From a virus, in the IMG/VR virus record IMGVR_UViG_3300023184_004110, positions 1-46,982 of that record: DNA of 46,982 nt. The stretch is one strand, 5' to 3'. Below the pieces are notes generated by a model. The model was given only the letters and a program-made list of their open reading frames with translations. It had not been told where the DNA came from and searched no databases. Numbering within the stretch: the first letter of the stretch is position 1; the number at the start of each line of letters is the position of its first letter. Of the stretch, positions 32,032 through 40,650 are shown piece after piece. The position numbers were made by a program, and so were the translations under genes.

Positions 32032-32039
32032 TATTTACG
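32032..32039 (-). promoter_or_regulatory. Late-type octamer abutting the membrane protein gene
   Basis: CGTAAATA on the minus strand, four bases before the ATG at 32027. Weaker match than the others. Confidence 0.35.
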
Positions 32040-32053
32040 TAGAGTATACGACT

Positions 32054-32082
32054 ATTATAGCATGTCTATAATAGTTCTGCAA
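32054..32082 (-). promoter_or_regulatory. Sigma70-like promoter upstream of membrane protein and clpX
   Basis: TTGCAG-17-TATAAT on the minus strand. A perfect 10-bp inverted repeat ACTATTATAG/CTATAATAGT (32051-32075) covers the -10 box and the spacer, so a dimeric regulator could bind here. Confidence 0.6.
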
Positions 32083-32087
32083 GGATT

Positions 32088-33719
32088 TTACGGCCCTGTA
32101 TATCCATTATGATAGGGATTGTACAAATAATTATTGGGACCACCTTGAAGTGCATTTTGGTTACCCCAGTCATTTGTGAGATTGGTAGTTGATATAATAT
32201 TTTTAACTCCCATGGTTGCTATCCATTTCTTGACGTCAGCCGGTTTAGCACCAGGATTATTAGAAAGATATAACGCGGCAACTCCGGTAACTTGTGGACT
32301 TGCCATGCTAGTTCCACTGATCTTAGATGACTTATATACACTGCTGTTGGCCTGTGTTCCAAATACATAAGGATGCTTTGGGAAAGTGCTGTTAATACTA
32401 GTGGCCGCAGTAATGTTTGTTCCCGGGGCAATTACTGTACATCCAGGACCACGCTCAGAATAACCATCAACTTGTTCTAATAATTTGCCATTGTTTAAGA
32501 CTGTGAGGTCTTTAACTGCTGATACCAATATAGTGTTTCTGCTACTTGGACTGCAACCTCTATGATAATAAATTGGAGTTTCTGGAGGGAAAAAATCCGC
32601 CCACGAATCAGCTACAGTGTAATAATTATCATAGTCGGGTCCAGTGTCTAGGTCAATTTTATGTCCAAAGTTACCAGCTGACCTTACAAAAATAATTCCA
32701 GCTGCTTCACACGCTGCACACGCTGCATCCTCACTCGGTACATGGAATCCGTGCTGTGTGCTTACTTGTCCATTGGCAATTTTTTTAGTTTGCGGTGTTT
32801 GGTATGTTTGAAGATTTCCTCTATAATTTATAGAAGTAATGCTAGGAGCATTGTGATTGTTATAATCGTTTGAGTATAGCCAACTATATCCCCAGCTCAT
32901 ATTTACTATGGTGGGCCTACGCACCCCAGTATTTGGATCAATTGGTTTACGTAAATGCCAACCCAATAACAAATCAAAATGCAATTCATCTGGCACTCGC
33001 TCGGTGTCATCACCAAATACTCTCAATGAGAATATACGTGCGCTTTTAGCATATCCATATGTTTTTCCAGCCGCAATTGACGCTACGTGTGTTCCATGTT
33101 CACCACCACCTGGGGTATTACCAGTATTATAATGATTCAATGGCATAGTCCCAACAACTCCGCTGGATTTAAACCAATCAATCATTTGTACTCGACTCTT
33201 GCCGCTGGGATCTTTAAACTCAGGGTGTGCTGCTTCAACACCATCATCCATAATAACAATATCAACACCTGCACCTGCACGATCGTAGTTATATGTATTA
33301 CCTACTGTAGGCTCTGTGGTGGGTAGGCTGGTTCTTCTTAATCCCCAGTTTACGTTATATAAATCTTCTTTGGAGTTTCTATTAAAATTGCCAGCAACTC
33401 TAGTATAGGCCACAGGTCGTTGAATAGAATTTAATGGTTGGATTGGTTTAGGGACCACATGTGGTGTTCTTGCCTTATAGGCAACTGGAATATGCACAGC
33501 CACAACCCTATGATCCTCAGCTAATTTTTTAGCCTCTTCGTCAGTTAAAAAATAATGTGTTATTGTTGGCATAGCTAATCTTGCATTAGCTACACTAACT
33601 GCCCTAGTAGGAACTATATTATGATTTACTGAAGGAAGGAAGCTGGTGTCAATTACAAGATCGTTGTGTACGCTGTCAATATCAGTTTCGCTATTTGCAA
33701 TAACTATGTATTCTTTCAT
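32088..33719 (-). CDS. Second subtilisin-like serine protease (S8)
   Basis: 543 residues. Catalytic motifs are VDIVIMDDG (Asp158), EHGTHVAS (His208) and GTSMASPQ (Ser471). As in the first S8 protein, residues 1-90 form a propeptide-like region (THYFLTDEEAKKLAEDHRVV) and there is no signal peptide. Several cysteines (CAACEAAG, RGCSPS) are present. It is paired with the large collagen-like fibre upstream. Both proteases sit beside fibres, which suggests fibre maturation or a particle-bound enzyme; this is inferred. Confidence 0.88.
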   Translation of the reverse strand: MKEYIVIANSETDIDSVHNDLVIDTSFLPSVNHNIVPTRAVSVANARLAMPTITHYFLTDEEAKKLAEDHRVVAVHIPVAYKARTPHVVPKPIQPLNSIQRPVAYTRVAGNFNRNSKEDLYNVNWGLRRTSLPTTEPTVGNTYNYDRAGAGVDIVIMDDGVEAAHPEFKDPSGKSRVQMIDWFKSSGVVGTMPLNHYNTGNTPGGGEHGTHVASIAAGKTYGYAKSARIFSLRVFGDDTERVPDELHFDLLLGWHLRKPIDPNTGVRRPTIVNMSWGYSWLYSNDYNNHNAPSITSINYRGNLQTYQTPQTKKIANGQVSTQHGFHVPSEDAACAACEAAGIIFVRSAGNFGHKIDLDTGPDYDNYYTVADSWADFFPPETPIYYHRGCSPSSRNTILVSAVKDLTVLNNGKLLEQVDGYSERGPGCTVIAPGTNITAATSINSTFPKHPYVFGTQANSSVYKSSKISGTSMASPQVTGVAALYLSNNPGAKPADVKKWIATMGVKNIISTTNLTNDWGNQNALQGGPNNYLYNPYHNGYTGP

Positions 33720-33730
33720 GCTTGCCTTTA

Positions 33731-36646
33731 TTAGAATGTTGAATTGTCAATAGTAAATTTGACCCAAATATCAGCTGATCCGGTAGTGTATGTGGTAGTA
33801 CATATGTATGCAGTGGTACCAGAAATCGCTATATCTCCTGCAACGTCACCAGGAGCACCAATGCTTGACCCAGGCACCGCAACACCAAATCTAGCCGGGC
33901 TACCACTTAGACCCGTAGGTCCTGTTACACCCGTAGCGCCAGTAATGCCTGTTGGGCCAGTAGCACCAGTTAAACCACTAGGGCCAGTGGGTCCTGTTGC
34001 ACCAATACCAGTTGGTCCTGTTGGTCCCGTAGTACCAGTTGCACCTCTTAACCCGCTCGGTCCTGTAGTACCGTCTGGACCAGTGGCACCAACTGTGCCT
34101 GGTAACCCGCTCGGTCCAGTAGGACCAGTTGCACCACTAGCACCAACTAAACCTGTTGGGCCTGTGGGTCCAACTATGCCAGTAGGACCTGTTGCACCAA
34201 TTGGACCGGCTGCGCCATCTGGACCTGTAGCACCAGTTGCACCTACACCTGTTGGGCCGGTAGGACCTACGTTACCAGTGGGTCCAGTAGACCCTGTTAA
34301 TCCAGTTAATCCTATACCGCCGCTTGGACCAGTTACGCCAGTTGGTCCAGCTATGCCCACATTGCCTTGAATACCCGTTGGTCCAGTTGCACCTACATTG
34401 CCTTGAATACCGGTAGGTCCTGTTGCGCCCACATTACCTTGAATACCTGTTGGTCCAGCTATACCCACATTGCCTTGAATGCCTGTTGGTCCAGTTACAC
34501 CAGTAGGTCCAGTAGGGCCACGTAATCCTACACCGCCCGACGCACCACTTGCACCACTTGCACCACTGGGACCAGTGGGTCCTTCTGGCCCCGTTGGGCC
34601 TGTGTATCCAGAAGGACCAGTTGGGCCGGTTAAGCCAGTTGGTCCTTGTGGACCAGTGGGACCAACTTCACCTGTAGCACCACTTGCTCCGACTCCGGTG
34701 GGTCCAGTAGGTCCAGCAAATCCTGTGGCACCCAATGGTCCAGTTGCACCACTCGGTCCAGTGGGTCCAGTTTCTCCAGTAGGCCCTTGCGGTCCCACTA
34801 AGCCCCTTGGTCCCATAACCCCAGTGGTGCCAATACCAGTTGGACCTGTTGCACCTTTTAATCCAATTGGGCCTGTGGGACCAAGCTCGCCAGTGGGCCC
34901 AGTGGGTCCAGTAGTCCCAGTCGGGCCAGTCACACCAGTTACCCCAGTTGGCCCAGTTTCGCCTGTGGCGCCAATTCCAGTTGGCCCAGTAGGTCCAGTA
35001 GGTCCCAAGGGCCCTGTGATATTACCAGCATCTATAAATCCGTTAACTGCCCCGCCACCAACAGCACCGGTGTAGACCCATAAATGTCCAGTGTCACTGG
35101 TGATGTAACCATCACCAAAAGTTTGCCCAGTTAATGGTAAACTAGCCGATCCAGCTACTGATCCTTTAATAGTAACACTAGTACCGTTTGCTCCAGTGGC
35201 ACCAGTGGGCCCAGTGGCACCAGTGGGCCCAGTGGCACCAGTTGCTCCAGTGGCACCTTTAATGCCGCCAGGCCCAGGCAATCCAGTTGGGCCAGGGGGG
35301 CCAGTTACGCCAGTTGCACCTGCAGGTCCAGTTGGTCCCATTTCTCCAGTAGCACCATCAGGTCCAGTAGCACCATCAGGTCCAGTAGATCCCATGGCGC
35401 CATAATGTCCTGTTGGACCCTCTGGGCCAGTTGCACCAATGATACCTGTTGCGCCAGTGGCACCAGTTGCACCTGCAGGTCCAGTTGGTCCTTGTGGCCC
35501 TTGAATACCAGTAACTCCAGTAGCGCCAGTGGCACCAGTAGATCCTGCGCCACTAGCACCGCTAGCGCCACTAGCACCAATTGGGCCGGTTACACCAGTA
35601 GTTCCAATACCGGTAGCACCAGTAATACCTGTTGGGCCGGTAGGACCCATAGGGCCTGTTGCCCCAGTTGGACCAGTAAATCCAGTGGCCCCTAGCGGCC
35701 CAACACGCCCAGTAGCGCCGGTTGCACCACTTGCGCCGGTTGCTCCAGTAAGTCCAGTAGGGCCTCTTTCACCAATGTAACCACGTGGACCACTAGGTCC
35801 AGTTACGCCAGTTGGGCCACCAGCTGGACCAGCTGGTCCTTCAGGACCGCTGGGTCCAGTTGCACCTGCAGGACCAATAATTGGGCCTATGTCTATCCAT
35901 TGTAAACTGTCCCATGCCCATAAATGATTACCAACCAAGTAGGCATCTCCCGATTCGGCCCCTGTAGTTGTAAAAAGTTCAGGTAACGTCAATGATCCAA
36001 TGATTTTAATGGTACCAACATGTATACCGCGTATAGTTGTTCCGAGAGGTAAACTAAGCTCGCCGCTGTTATTGCTAATAGCAAGATTACCAATATAGAT
36101 GATATCACCGGTGGTAAGCCTATCTATTACAATTTGCCCACTGTCAGATCCGATTGATGCATCACCTACATATACTGTACCAGGACCAACATAAACACTA
36201 TGCCATGGCTTAGATTCTGAACCAAGCGTGTACTGGTTTGCTGCGGCAGGTAAAATATTTCCCGTAACACTACTAAGGTCAATATTTGCATGATCCTCGG
36301 CCAGTAAGGTGTCAATTTGCTGAATAGTGTAGTATTCTTCGACATCAAATGCAGTGGCTTGTACATTCCCATCGGGAAATTCCAGCCCACCGTTGATTTT
36401 AAATCTCCACGTTTCTCCGCCCCCGAGTTGGGTACCTGTGGTGATTGTAATGTCTCTACCACTACTAATAGTATTTCCGTAAAAATCCAGCGAAGAATTG
36501 GCAATTGCTCCGATGGCTTGAACTGAAATATTTCCAGAGACTAGATCTGAAAAGTTATTGTTGATCTTATCAAACGCGACTCTTAGCTGATCGCCATCGC
36601 CGGTGCTTGGTCCTGATCCTGTGTTTATGACTCGTAGATTACCCAT
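33731..36646 (-). CDS. Large collagen-like fibre protein (971 aa)
   Basis: 971 residues. An N-terminal virion-attachment-like region ([20 protein letters not shown], with [12 protein letters not shown]) and beta-rich modules run to about 250. Two long Gly-X-Y blocks (about 255-485 and 550-905), mostly GATGPTG and GPTGPTG, are separated by a small domain containing [19 protein letters not shown]-terminal beta domain ends [11 protein letters not shown]. Four 12-residue repeats of [10 protein letters not shown] type occur near residues 715-765. It should form a long triple-helical fibre. It is driven by the late promoter at 36668. Confidence 0.82.
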   Translation of the reverse strand: MGNLRVINTGSGPSTGDGDQLRVAFDKINNNFSDLVSGNISVQAIGAIANSSLDFYGNTISSGRDITITTGTQLGGGETWRFKINGGLEFPDGNVQATAFDVEEYYTIQQIDTLLAEDHANIDLSSVTGNILPAAANQYTLGSESKPWHSVYVGPGTVYVGDASIGSDSGQIVIDRLTTGDIIYIGNLAISNNSGELSLPLGTTIRGIHVGTIKIIGSLTLPELFTTTGAESGDAYLVGNHLWAWDSLQWIDIGPIIGPAGATGPSGPEGPAGPAGGPTGVTGPSGPRGYIGERGPTGLTGATGASGATGATGRVGPLGATGFTGPTGATGPMGPTGPTGITGATGIGTTGVTGPIGASGASGASGAGSTGATGATGVTGIQGPQGPTGPAGATGATGATGIIGATGPEGPTGHYGAMGSTGPDGATGPDGATGEMGPTGPAGATGVTGPPGPTGLPGPGGIKGATGATGATGPTGATGPTGATGANGTSVTIKGSVAGSASLPLTGQTFGDGYITSDTGHLWVYTGAVGGGAVNGFIDAGNITGPLGPTGPTGPTGIGATGETGPTGVTGVTGPTGTTGPTGPTGELGPTGPIGLKGATGPTGIGTTGVMGPRGLVGPQGPTGETGPTGPSGATGPLGATGFAGPTGPTGVGASGATGEVGPTGPQGPTGLTGPTGPSGYTGPTGPEGPTGPSGASGASGASGGVGLRGPTGPTGVTGPTGIQGNVGIAGPTGIQGNVGATGPTGIQGNVGATGPTGIQGNVGIAGPTGVTGPSGGIGLTGLTGSTGPTGNVGPTGPTGVGATGATGPDGAAGPIGATGPTGIVGPTGPTGLVGASGATGPTGPSGLPGTVGATGPDGTTGPSGLRGATGTTGPTGPTGIGATGPTGPSGLTGATGPTGITGATGVTGPTGLSGSPARFGVAVPGSSIGAPGDVAGDIAISGTTAYICTTTYTTGSADIWVKFTIDNSTF
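34365..34495 (-). repeat. 36-bp tandem repeat within the collagen-like fibre gene
   Basis: About four copies of a 36-bp unit encoding [10 protein letters not shown] plus IA or AT. Copies differ by a few bases. Such units can vary in number by slippage or recombination and would change fibre length. Confidence 0.7.
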
Positions 36647-36655
36647 GTTTAAGTG

Positions 36656-36678
36656 TCCTATAAACAGTATTTATAGGA
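36656..36678 (-). promoter_or_regulatory. Late promoter inside a hairpin (collagen-like fibre)
   Basis: 9-bp arms TCCTATAAA/TTTATAGGA flank a 5-nt loop. The minus strand carries the perfect octamer TATAAATA (36668-36675), 21 bp before the ATG, with AGGA as a ribosome site. Confidence 0.65.
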
Positions 36679-36703
36679 TATTAAAAATAAGTTTACGGCT
36701 TTG

Positions 36704-37027
36704 TTATACGCTGAAACTGCTGCCGCAGCCGCATGTACTCTGTGCGTTGGGATTTTTAATAACGAATTGACTGCCGGTTAGGTCTTCCCTATAGTCAACA
36801 TCTGCGCCCTGTAGATATTGACTGCTCATTGCGTCCACTAATACTGCTAGTCCTGACTGCTCTATTACAAAATCATCTTCGTTTTGTACTTCGTCTAGGG
36901 TAAAACCGTAGCTAAAACCACTACAGCCACCACCTTGTACAAACACACGCAGGCGAATATCTGGATTGTTTTCCTCTGCCAGTATGTCTTTTATCTTTAC
37001 TACTGCATTTTCAGTAAGAGTCATCAT
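36704..37027 (-). CDS. A-type iron-sulfur carrier (ErpA/IscA-like)
   Basis: 107 residues (or one less from the second ATG). The three ligand cysteines are Cys35 in [11 protein letters not shown] and Cys99/Cys101 in STCGCGSSF, with the family's [13 protein letters not shown] start. The pattern matches ErpA/IscA proteins, which deliver Fe-S clusters to target enzymes. Its start overlaps the superoxide dismutase stop (ATGA), so the two are co-translated. It may feed phage or host Fe-S proteins under oxidative stress. Confidence 0.93.
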   Translation of the reverse strand: MMTLTENAVVKIKDILAEENNPDIRLRVFVQGGGCSGFSYGFTLDEVQNEDDFVIEQSGLAVLVDAMSSQYLQGADVDYREDLTGSQFVIKNPNAQSTCGCGSSFSV

Positions 37028-37584
37028 CGTATACCACCATATATTCTGCGGTTAACGTATTCCCAATTGATAATACGCCACATACTGTCTAGATATCGTT
37101 CTTTATTGCTTTGGTAGTCTAGGCTCCAAGCATGTTCCCACCAATCAATCAGCAGGGCAATGTCTGTCTTTTTTGCATGATTGCGTATTGTTTTGATTTC
37201 GCCTGAGCGTGACATGTAGATCCAGCCCGATCCTTGCAACTTCATTGCTTCTTTTTTAAATTCGTCTTGGAATCTATCAAAGCTGGTCCAGCGCCTATTA
37301 ATTAGTGCAAGGCTAGTGCCGTGGGGTTTATTACCGGATTTAGGTGATTGCAGTTGTGGGAAGAATATATTGTGTAAGAAAGCGCCAGCTTCGTTAAAGG
37401 CAGCATCTCCCTCACCAGCATTATAGCGATCTACATAACCTTTTGCCAGCTTGCCGTAGTGGTAATTCACTGTGGCTAGGGTCATCACAGGTGCTAGTCC
37501 CTCACGTGAGTAGGGTAGACGCTGCAATTCTAGATTGTGCTTGCTTTTATCTTCAATAAGATCAATGGCTTGTCGTATTTCCAT
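37024..37584 (-). CDS. Fe/Mn-family superoxide dismutase
   Basis: 186 residues. Metal ligands are His42 (NYHYGK), His71 (FLHNIFF), Asp147 and His151 (IDWWEHAW). The gateway Tyr50 is kept, but the residue matching His30 of the E. coli enzyme is Leu46. The second-shell Gln position appears to be His136 (RNHAKK), and HAYY is HAWS. It should convert superoxide to peroxide in the cytoplasm, which rubrerythrin could then remove. Iron or manganese preference cannot be read with certainty. IF-1 lies directly upstream, overlapping by one base. Confidence 0.9.
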   Translation of the reverse strand: MEIRQAIDLIEDKSKHNLELQRLPYSREGLAPVMTLATVNYHYGKLAKGYVDRYNAGEGDAAFNEAGAFLHNIFFPQLQSPKSGNKPHGTSLALINRRWTSFDRFQDEFKKEAMKLQGSGWIYMSRSGEIKTIRNHAKKTDIALLIDWWEHAWSLDYQSNKERYLDSMWRIINWEYVNRRIYGGIR

Positions 37585-37802
37585 TACTTGTTGCGATACA
37601 CTACTCGGCCACGAGTCATGTCATATGGGCTCATTTCTATGTCTACACGATCCCCCATTAGGATTTGGATGTTATGCTGCCGCATTTTACCAGCTAGTGT
37701 AGCAATAATATTGTGTTTATTTTCTAACTCTACCCTAAACATTGCATTGGGTAATACTTCAAAAACTTTACCCGACATGCGTATACTCTCTTCTTTGGCC
37801 AA
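37584..37802 (-). CDS. infA: Translation initiation factor IF-1
   Basis: 72 residues from a TTG at 37802, chosen because it yields MAKEESIRM, the canonical IF-1 N-terminus and exact usual length, with AAGGGG seven bases before it. The S1-type OB fold is complete: [40 protein letters not shown], and [20 protein letters not shown]-1 binds the ribosomal A site during initiation. It overlaps the dismutase gene by one base. A phage copy could bias initiation toward phage mRNAs; that is inference. Confidence 0.95.
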   Translation of the reverse strand: MAKEESIRMSGKVFEVLPNAMFRVELENKHNIIATLAGKMRQHNIQILMGDRVDIEMSPYDMTRGRVVYRNK

Positions 37803-37824
37803 ACGTATATTCCCCTTAAACAAG

Positions 37825-37832
37825 TATTTAGT
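37825..37832 (-). promoter_or_regulatory. Late-type promoter of the IF-1/SOD/ErpA operon
   Basis: ACTAAATA on the minus strand, 22 bp before the chosen TTG start, with the ribosome site AAGGGG between. Confidence 0.45.
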
Positions 37833-37840
37833 AGATTATA

Positions 37841-38683
37841 TCAAGTCCAAAGACTATCGCGAGCCCGGATCAAACGGATCATCATCTGTTCATCTTCTTT
37901 ATCATAGGCTGCTTCGATCTTAGTAGTAAGTTTAAGCGCCCGATCACCCATCTTTTCCAGTTCCGGAGTCTTCTTGCTACCAAAAAGTTTACCCCCGTTG
38001 TGCTCGCGTACTTTTTCGCAGTATTCACTCCATCCACTGGCATCGTGTGGATCTGGACGAGCAGGATACACTGTGGTCCACCATATATAAAGCTCTTTGA
38101 TTTCCTTTGCACGAACAGCCTGACCTGTTGGACGACCGTAGTTTTCGTCACCTTCTTCTACACCCATATCGTTGCCAAGTGTAAGTGTCATGGCCCAGTC
38201 AAGGTGGTCTAGGCCTGCCTGGGGACAACGCCATGTACGCCAACGCCACCAACCAGTGGCCCAAAAGGGTGCTTCGTACTTTGCTTTAGTGTCTTTATCT
38301 CCCCAGGCAATGTGATGCCAGGCTTGTTCTATTTCAACAAAATCAACCAACTCATTGAATAGACAAGGCAAAAAGCGGTTCCCCACATCGCACCATTGAC
38401 CCGGTTTAATATTCCGGGCATGAGCGGTAAGACTATGAGTGCGACTAACCCAACGGTTGTTAATGTAGTACTTGATATCATATATTTTCCTTATAGGCCA
38501 GGTTACAAAATCTTGGACATGGCCAAGTCCTTCCTCAGCTAGCCAATAACGAACAGGGTGATAGCCTTTAGCTCGGTCGGTCCAGTCATTCCATTCTTCG
38601 CTGGTGCCCATCTCAAGTTTGCGAGTACCACGAATCCAGTCTGCAAAAGGAGTGCAACTCCAGTAATTTGTGTGTTGTGCCAT
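37841..38683 (-). CDS. Conserved-type phage protein of unknown function (280 aa)
   Basis: 280 residues from the ATG at 38683, which follows the metallopeptidase stop by one base; a longer TTG frame is less likely. Rich in Trp and His (CTPFADWIRGTRKLEM; GHVQDFVTWPIRKIYDIKY; WATGWWRWRTWRCPQ). No known motif. Similar Trp-rich proteins are found in large phages with unknown roles. The C-terminus is helical and charged (MMIRLIRARDSLWT). Confidence 0.65.
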   Translation of the reverse strand: MAQHTNYWSCTPFADWIRGTRKLEMGTSEEWNDWTDRAKGYHPVRYWLAEEGLGHVQDFVTWPIRKIYDIKYYINNRWVSRTHSLTAHARNIKPGQWCDVGNRFLPCLFNELVDFVEIEQAWHHIAWGDKDTKAKYEAPFWATGWWRWRTWRCPQAGLDHLDWAMTLTLGNDMGVEEGDENYGRPTGQAVRAKEIKELYIWWTTVYPARPDPHDASGWSEYCEKVREHNGGKLFGSKKTPELEKMGDRALKLTTKIEAAYDKEDEQMMIRLIRARDSLWT

Positions 38684-38684
38684 A

Positions 38685-38972
38685 TTATATTCTTTTGAAT
38701 TCTTCAACTATACCCGGGTTGTCTTCAAGCAAGGCCACTAGTGCATGAGTGAAAAACTTAACTTGTTTTTCACTCATGAACAGGTCATATGCATGATCCA
38801 GCATGTGAACTACTTCGTGCCACTTGGCAATTTTAATTGTCTGCGCAGTACTGCTTTGATTAATCCAGATTTCCTGTGTATTGAAATTGGCCAGTCCAAT
38901 ATGGCCAGACATTTCTTCTGCAGGTTTCATTATTATGGCATAATCAATGCCGCTGATTTTTACGTTGCTCAC
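38685..38972 (-). CDS. Small HExxH metallopeptidase-like protein
   Basis: 95 residues with a GTG start. The motif KWHEVVHMLDHAYDLFM (about residues 50-66) holds HEVVH, a zinc-binding helix, followed by His60. Small HExxH proteins of this size are common in phages and resemble the core of SprT or ImmA/IrrE-type peptidases. It overlaps the CDGSH-like gene by 29 bp. Activity is uncertain because the rest of the fold is short. Confidence 0.65.
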   Translation of the reverse strand: MSNVKISGIDYAIIMKPAEEMSGHIGLANFNTQEIWINQSSTAQTIKIAKWHEVVHMLDHAYDLFMSEKQVKFFTHALVALLEDNPGIVEEFKRI

Positions 38973-39105
38973 TGTTAATCTTTCTTAAATCTATTTGCCC
39001 ACGACGCGCCAACATTTCGGCATACTGCTCTTGTGTAAGTGCATGGCTGGCATCACACCGACCCTCAGGGTCTAGTGTTCTACCACAATTGCACATTACC
39101 TGCAT
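38944..39105 (-). CDS. CDGSH-like small metal-binding protein (53 aa)
   Basis: 53 residues. MCNCGRTLDPEGRCDASHAL (residues 4-23) follows the pattern C-x-C-x2-T-x3-P-x3-C-D-A-S-H, close to the CDGSH [2Fe-2S] motif but with two extra residues between Pro and Cys. The tail is basic. The ATG overlaps the stop of the upstream gene (TAATG). It may bind an Fe-S cluster or zinc. A regulatory or redox role is inferred. Iron-sulfur and redox genes lie nearby. Confidence 0.55.
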   Translation of the reverse strand: MQVMCNCGRTLDPEGRCDASHALTQEQYAEMLARRGQIDLRKINSEQRKNQRH

Positions 39106-39317
39106 TAGCTATCACGTTCCATTGTACAGGCTTCTTGCACCAATGCTTGAAGTTGCTCTAAATTTGAGCACATGATTTTAGCAGTAGCGTAATCGCCTTT
39201 CTTGGTGCGACCGCCAACTTCAAGCATGAAACCATTGTCATACAGGTTTACTGTGAAACTGTCATTTACTTTTGTTAGTTTGTCGCCGAGATTGCTTACT
39301 GGTTTTGCTGTTGCCAT
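39105..39317 (-). CDS. Hypothetical protein (70 aa)
   Basis: 70 residues: beta-rich N-terminus (DSFTVNLYDNGFMLEVGGRT) and a C-terminal helix (NLEQLQALVQEACTMERD). No family recognised. AAGGAAA precedes the ATG. Packed 14 bp after the SDR gene's stop. Confidence 0.65.
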   Translation of the reverse strand: MATAKPVSNLGDKLTKVNDSFTVNLYDNGFMLEVGGRTKKGDYATAKIMCSNLEQLQALVQEACTMERDS

Positions 39318-39331
39318 GATTTTTCCTTATA

Positions 39332-39865
39332 TTATTCGGGGATATTGAATGTAAGAGATGTAAATTTTATAGGACTTTTTAAACAATACTCCATGACCTC
39401 AATCACTTGATCTGTGGTCATATGATTTTTATCGCCAATTTCTTGTTTAACACGATCCACCATAATCCAACCAGGTTTTAGATTAATTATCTGTGGAAGA
39501 TTAAATGTGTTTTGTATGCAAAAATGATCCAATCTACGTTTAGTAACTGCGTAGTGAGTTGGGTTGGCAGTGATAGTAGCAATTGTAGATATATTAATTA
39601 TAGTTTTGTTTTGGCCGGCCCATGATGCGTATAATTCTTGGAGCATGAAGGTTTGACTATCATCAAAGAAATTATAAGCGTTATTAACAAATATATCAGC
39701 ATCAGCTGACGCATTAACTATTTCTGTCCTTTTCTCGGCACTGGTTATATTAAATCCATTTGCTCTGCTAAAACCAATGACATTGTTATCAGGATCAGTT
39801 TTAAAATAATCAAAAATTGCTTTACCTAATCCACTAGAATGTCCAGTGACGATAATTTTCTTCAT
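39332..39865 (-). CDS. Short-chain dehydrogenase/reductase (SDR) family protein
   Basis: 177 residues. The NAD(P)-binding motif TGHSSGLG (7-14), NNAYN (61-65) and catalytic Ser93, Tyr105 and Lys109 (YAVTK) fit the SDR family, but it is about 70 residues shorter than usual and lacks much of the substrate-binding end. The dinucleotide fold should be intact. Substrate unknown. It overlaps the 76-aa gene upstream by 4 bp (ATGA). Confidence 0.85.
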   Translation of the reverse strand: MKKIIVTGHSSGLGKAIFDYFKTDPDNNVIGFSRANGFNITSAEKRTEIVNASADADIFVNNAYNFFDDSQTFMLQELYASWAGQNKTIINISTIATITANPTHYAVTKRRLDHFCIQNTFNLPQIINLKPGWIMVDRVKQEIGDKNHMTTDQVIEVMEYCLKSPIKFTSLTFNIPE

Positions 39866-40092
39866 TGCTTAATTCCTTTTGATTTACTACGTTTAGTAGT
39901 TTTTGTATCTTCTTTACTAATACTTAGTATAGCAGACTTGACTTCATTGAGCAAGGCTTCATCGTCCCAAACCAGTTCAGTTCGCCCATTTGGAAATGTA
40001 GTTACTGTTAAGTGATTGCCTTTTACTATCTTTACCACATCTGGGCCAGTTGCATCAATTACTGTTTCTGATTTCTTTTTACGTGTTGCCAT
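39862..40092 (-). CDS. Hypothetical basic protein (76 aa)
   Basis: 76 residues with Lys-rich ends (MATRKKKSET; TKTTKRSKSKGIKQ) and a beta-hairpin-like middle (HLTVTTFPNGRTELVWDDEA). It lies between the MazG-like gene and the SDR gene, overlapping the latter. A nucleic-acid-binding role is possible from charge only. Confidence 0.6.
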   Translation of the reverse strand: MATRKKKSETVIDATGPDVVKIVKGNHLTVTTFPNGRTELVWDDEALLNEVKSAILSISKEDTKTTKRSKSKGIKQ

Positions 40093-40093
40093 G

Positions 40094-40465
40094 TTAATCT
40101 CTTGTTAAAAAAGGAGTTAGGTCCGGTGGCACCCACCCTGTAGGTTTAAGTACCTTACCATCTTCACGCTTGCGAACCTTGCCTGTCTCTCGATCAATTT
40201 TAGCAAAGTTAGTTGCCATAACTTCTTTCCAACCGCCCTCGCCATCAAATCCTGCCGAATGGATAGCACCAATGGTAACAACAACGAAATCTAACAATGC
40301 ATCTAATTGCTCTTCACGGTTTTCCATTAGGAGACCAGTTTTGAGCTCTCTCCATTCTTCTTCCATTAAATCCAAATACAATTTGTATTGATCTTGATTT
40401 AGTGTACCAACTGTTTGGTCACAGGCCCGCATAAATTTTTCTTGATCTCGAAATGGATTTGTCAT
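40094..40465 (-). CDS. MazG-like NTP pyrophosphohydrolase
   Basis: 123 residues from ATG at 40465, one base after the preceding stop. The alpha-helical MazG/PRA-PH fold shows LMEEEWRELKTGLL and REEQLDALLDFVVVTIGAIH, giving the ExxE and ExxD magnesium site. Phage MazG-like enzymes hydrolyse nucleotides and may lower (p)ppGpp or clear odd dNTPs, keeping the host in a growth state. The exact substrate is uncertain. Confidence 0.8.
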   Translation of the reverse strand: MTNPFRDQEKFMRACDQTVGTLNQDQYKLYLDLMEEEWRELKTGLLMENREEQLDALLDFVVVTIGAIHSAGFDGEGGWKEVMATNFAKIDRETGKVRKREDGKVLKPTGWVPPDLTPFLTRD

Positions 40466-40466
40466 A

Positions 40467-40649
40467 TTAGTCTGCAATCATTAATTGTTTTTCGTTATAG
40501 ATATGTAAAGCCCCTGCTACTTCTGGAGTAGTACATTCTACAACAACTCTACGTTCGCCCGCCAGTGTATCAAATACTGATACAACAATGCCAGGCCATT
40601 TATATCCACTAACTTTTTCTACCCGATCACCTACTGCTAGTAATGCCAT
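40467..40649 (-). CDS. Small KOW-like phage protein (60 aa)
   Basis: 60 residues. MALLAVGDRVEKVSGYKWPG and IVVSVFDTLAGERRVVVECT form a small beta barrel of KOW/SH3-like type, ending GALHIYNEKQL. Similar single-domain proteins are frequent in large phages. They may bind RNA or act as structural cofactors. The ATG follows the 149-residue-type gene upstream by one base. Confidence 0.7.
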   Translation of the reverse strand: MALLAVGDRVEKVSGYKWPGIVVSVFDTLAGERRVVVECTTPEVAGALHIYNEKQLMIAD

Positions 40650-40650
40650 T

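Noticed and set aside
34365-34495. Regular repeats that could suggest a CRISPR array
   Set aside because: The 36-bp units are in frame, contiguous without unique spacers, and encode the fibre repeat.
33744-35780. Long plus-strand open frames rich in Pro-Val-Gly-Pro, also at 17837-19336 and 14196-15556
   Set aside because: They are antisense images of the Gly-X-Y and polyglycine coding repeats. They lack ribosome sites and follow the base periodicity of the minus-strand genes.
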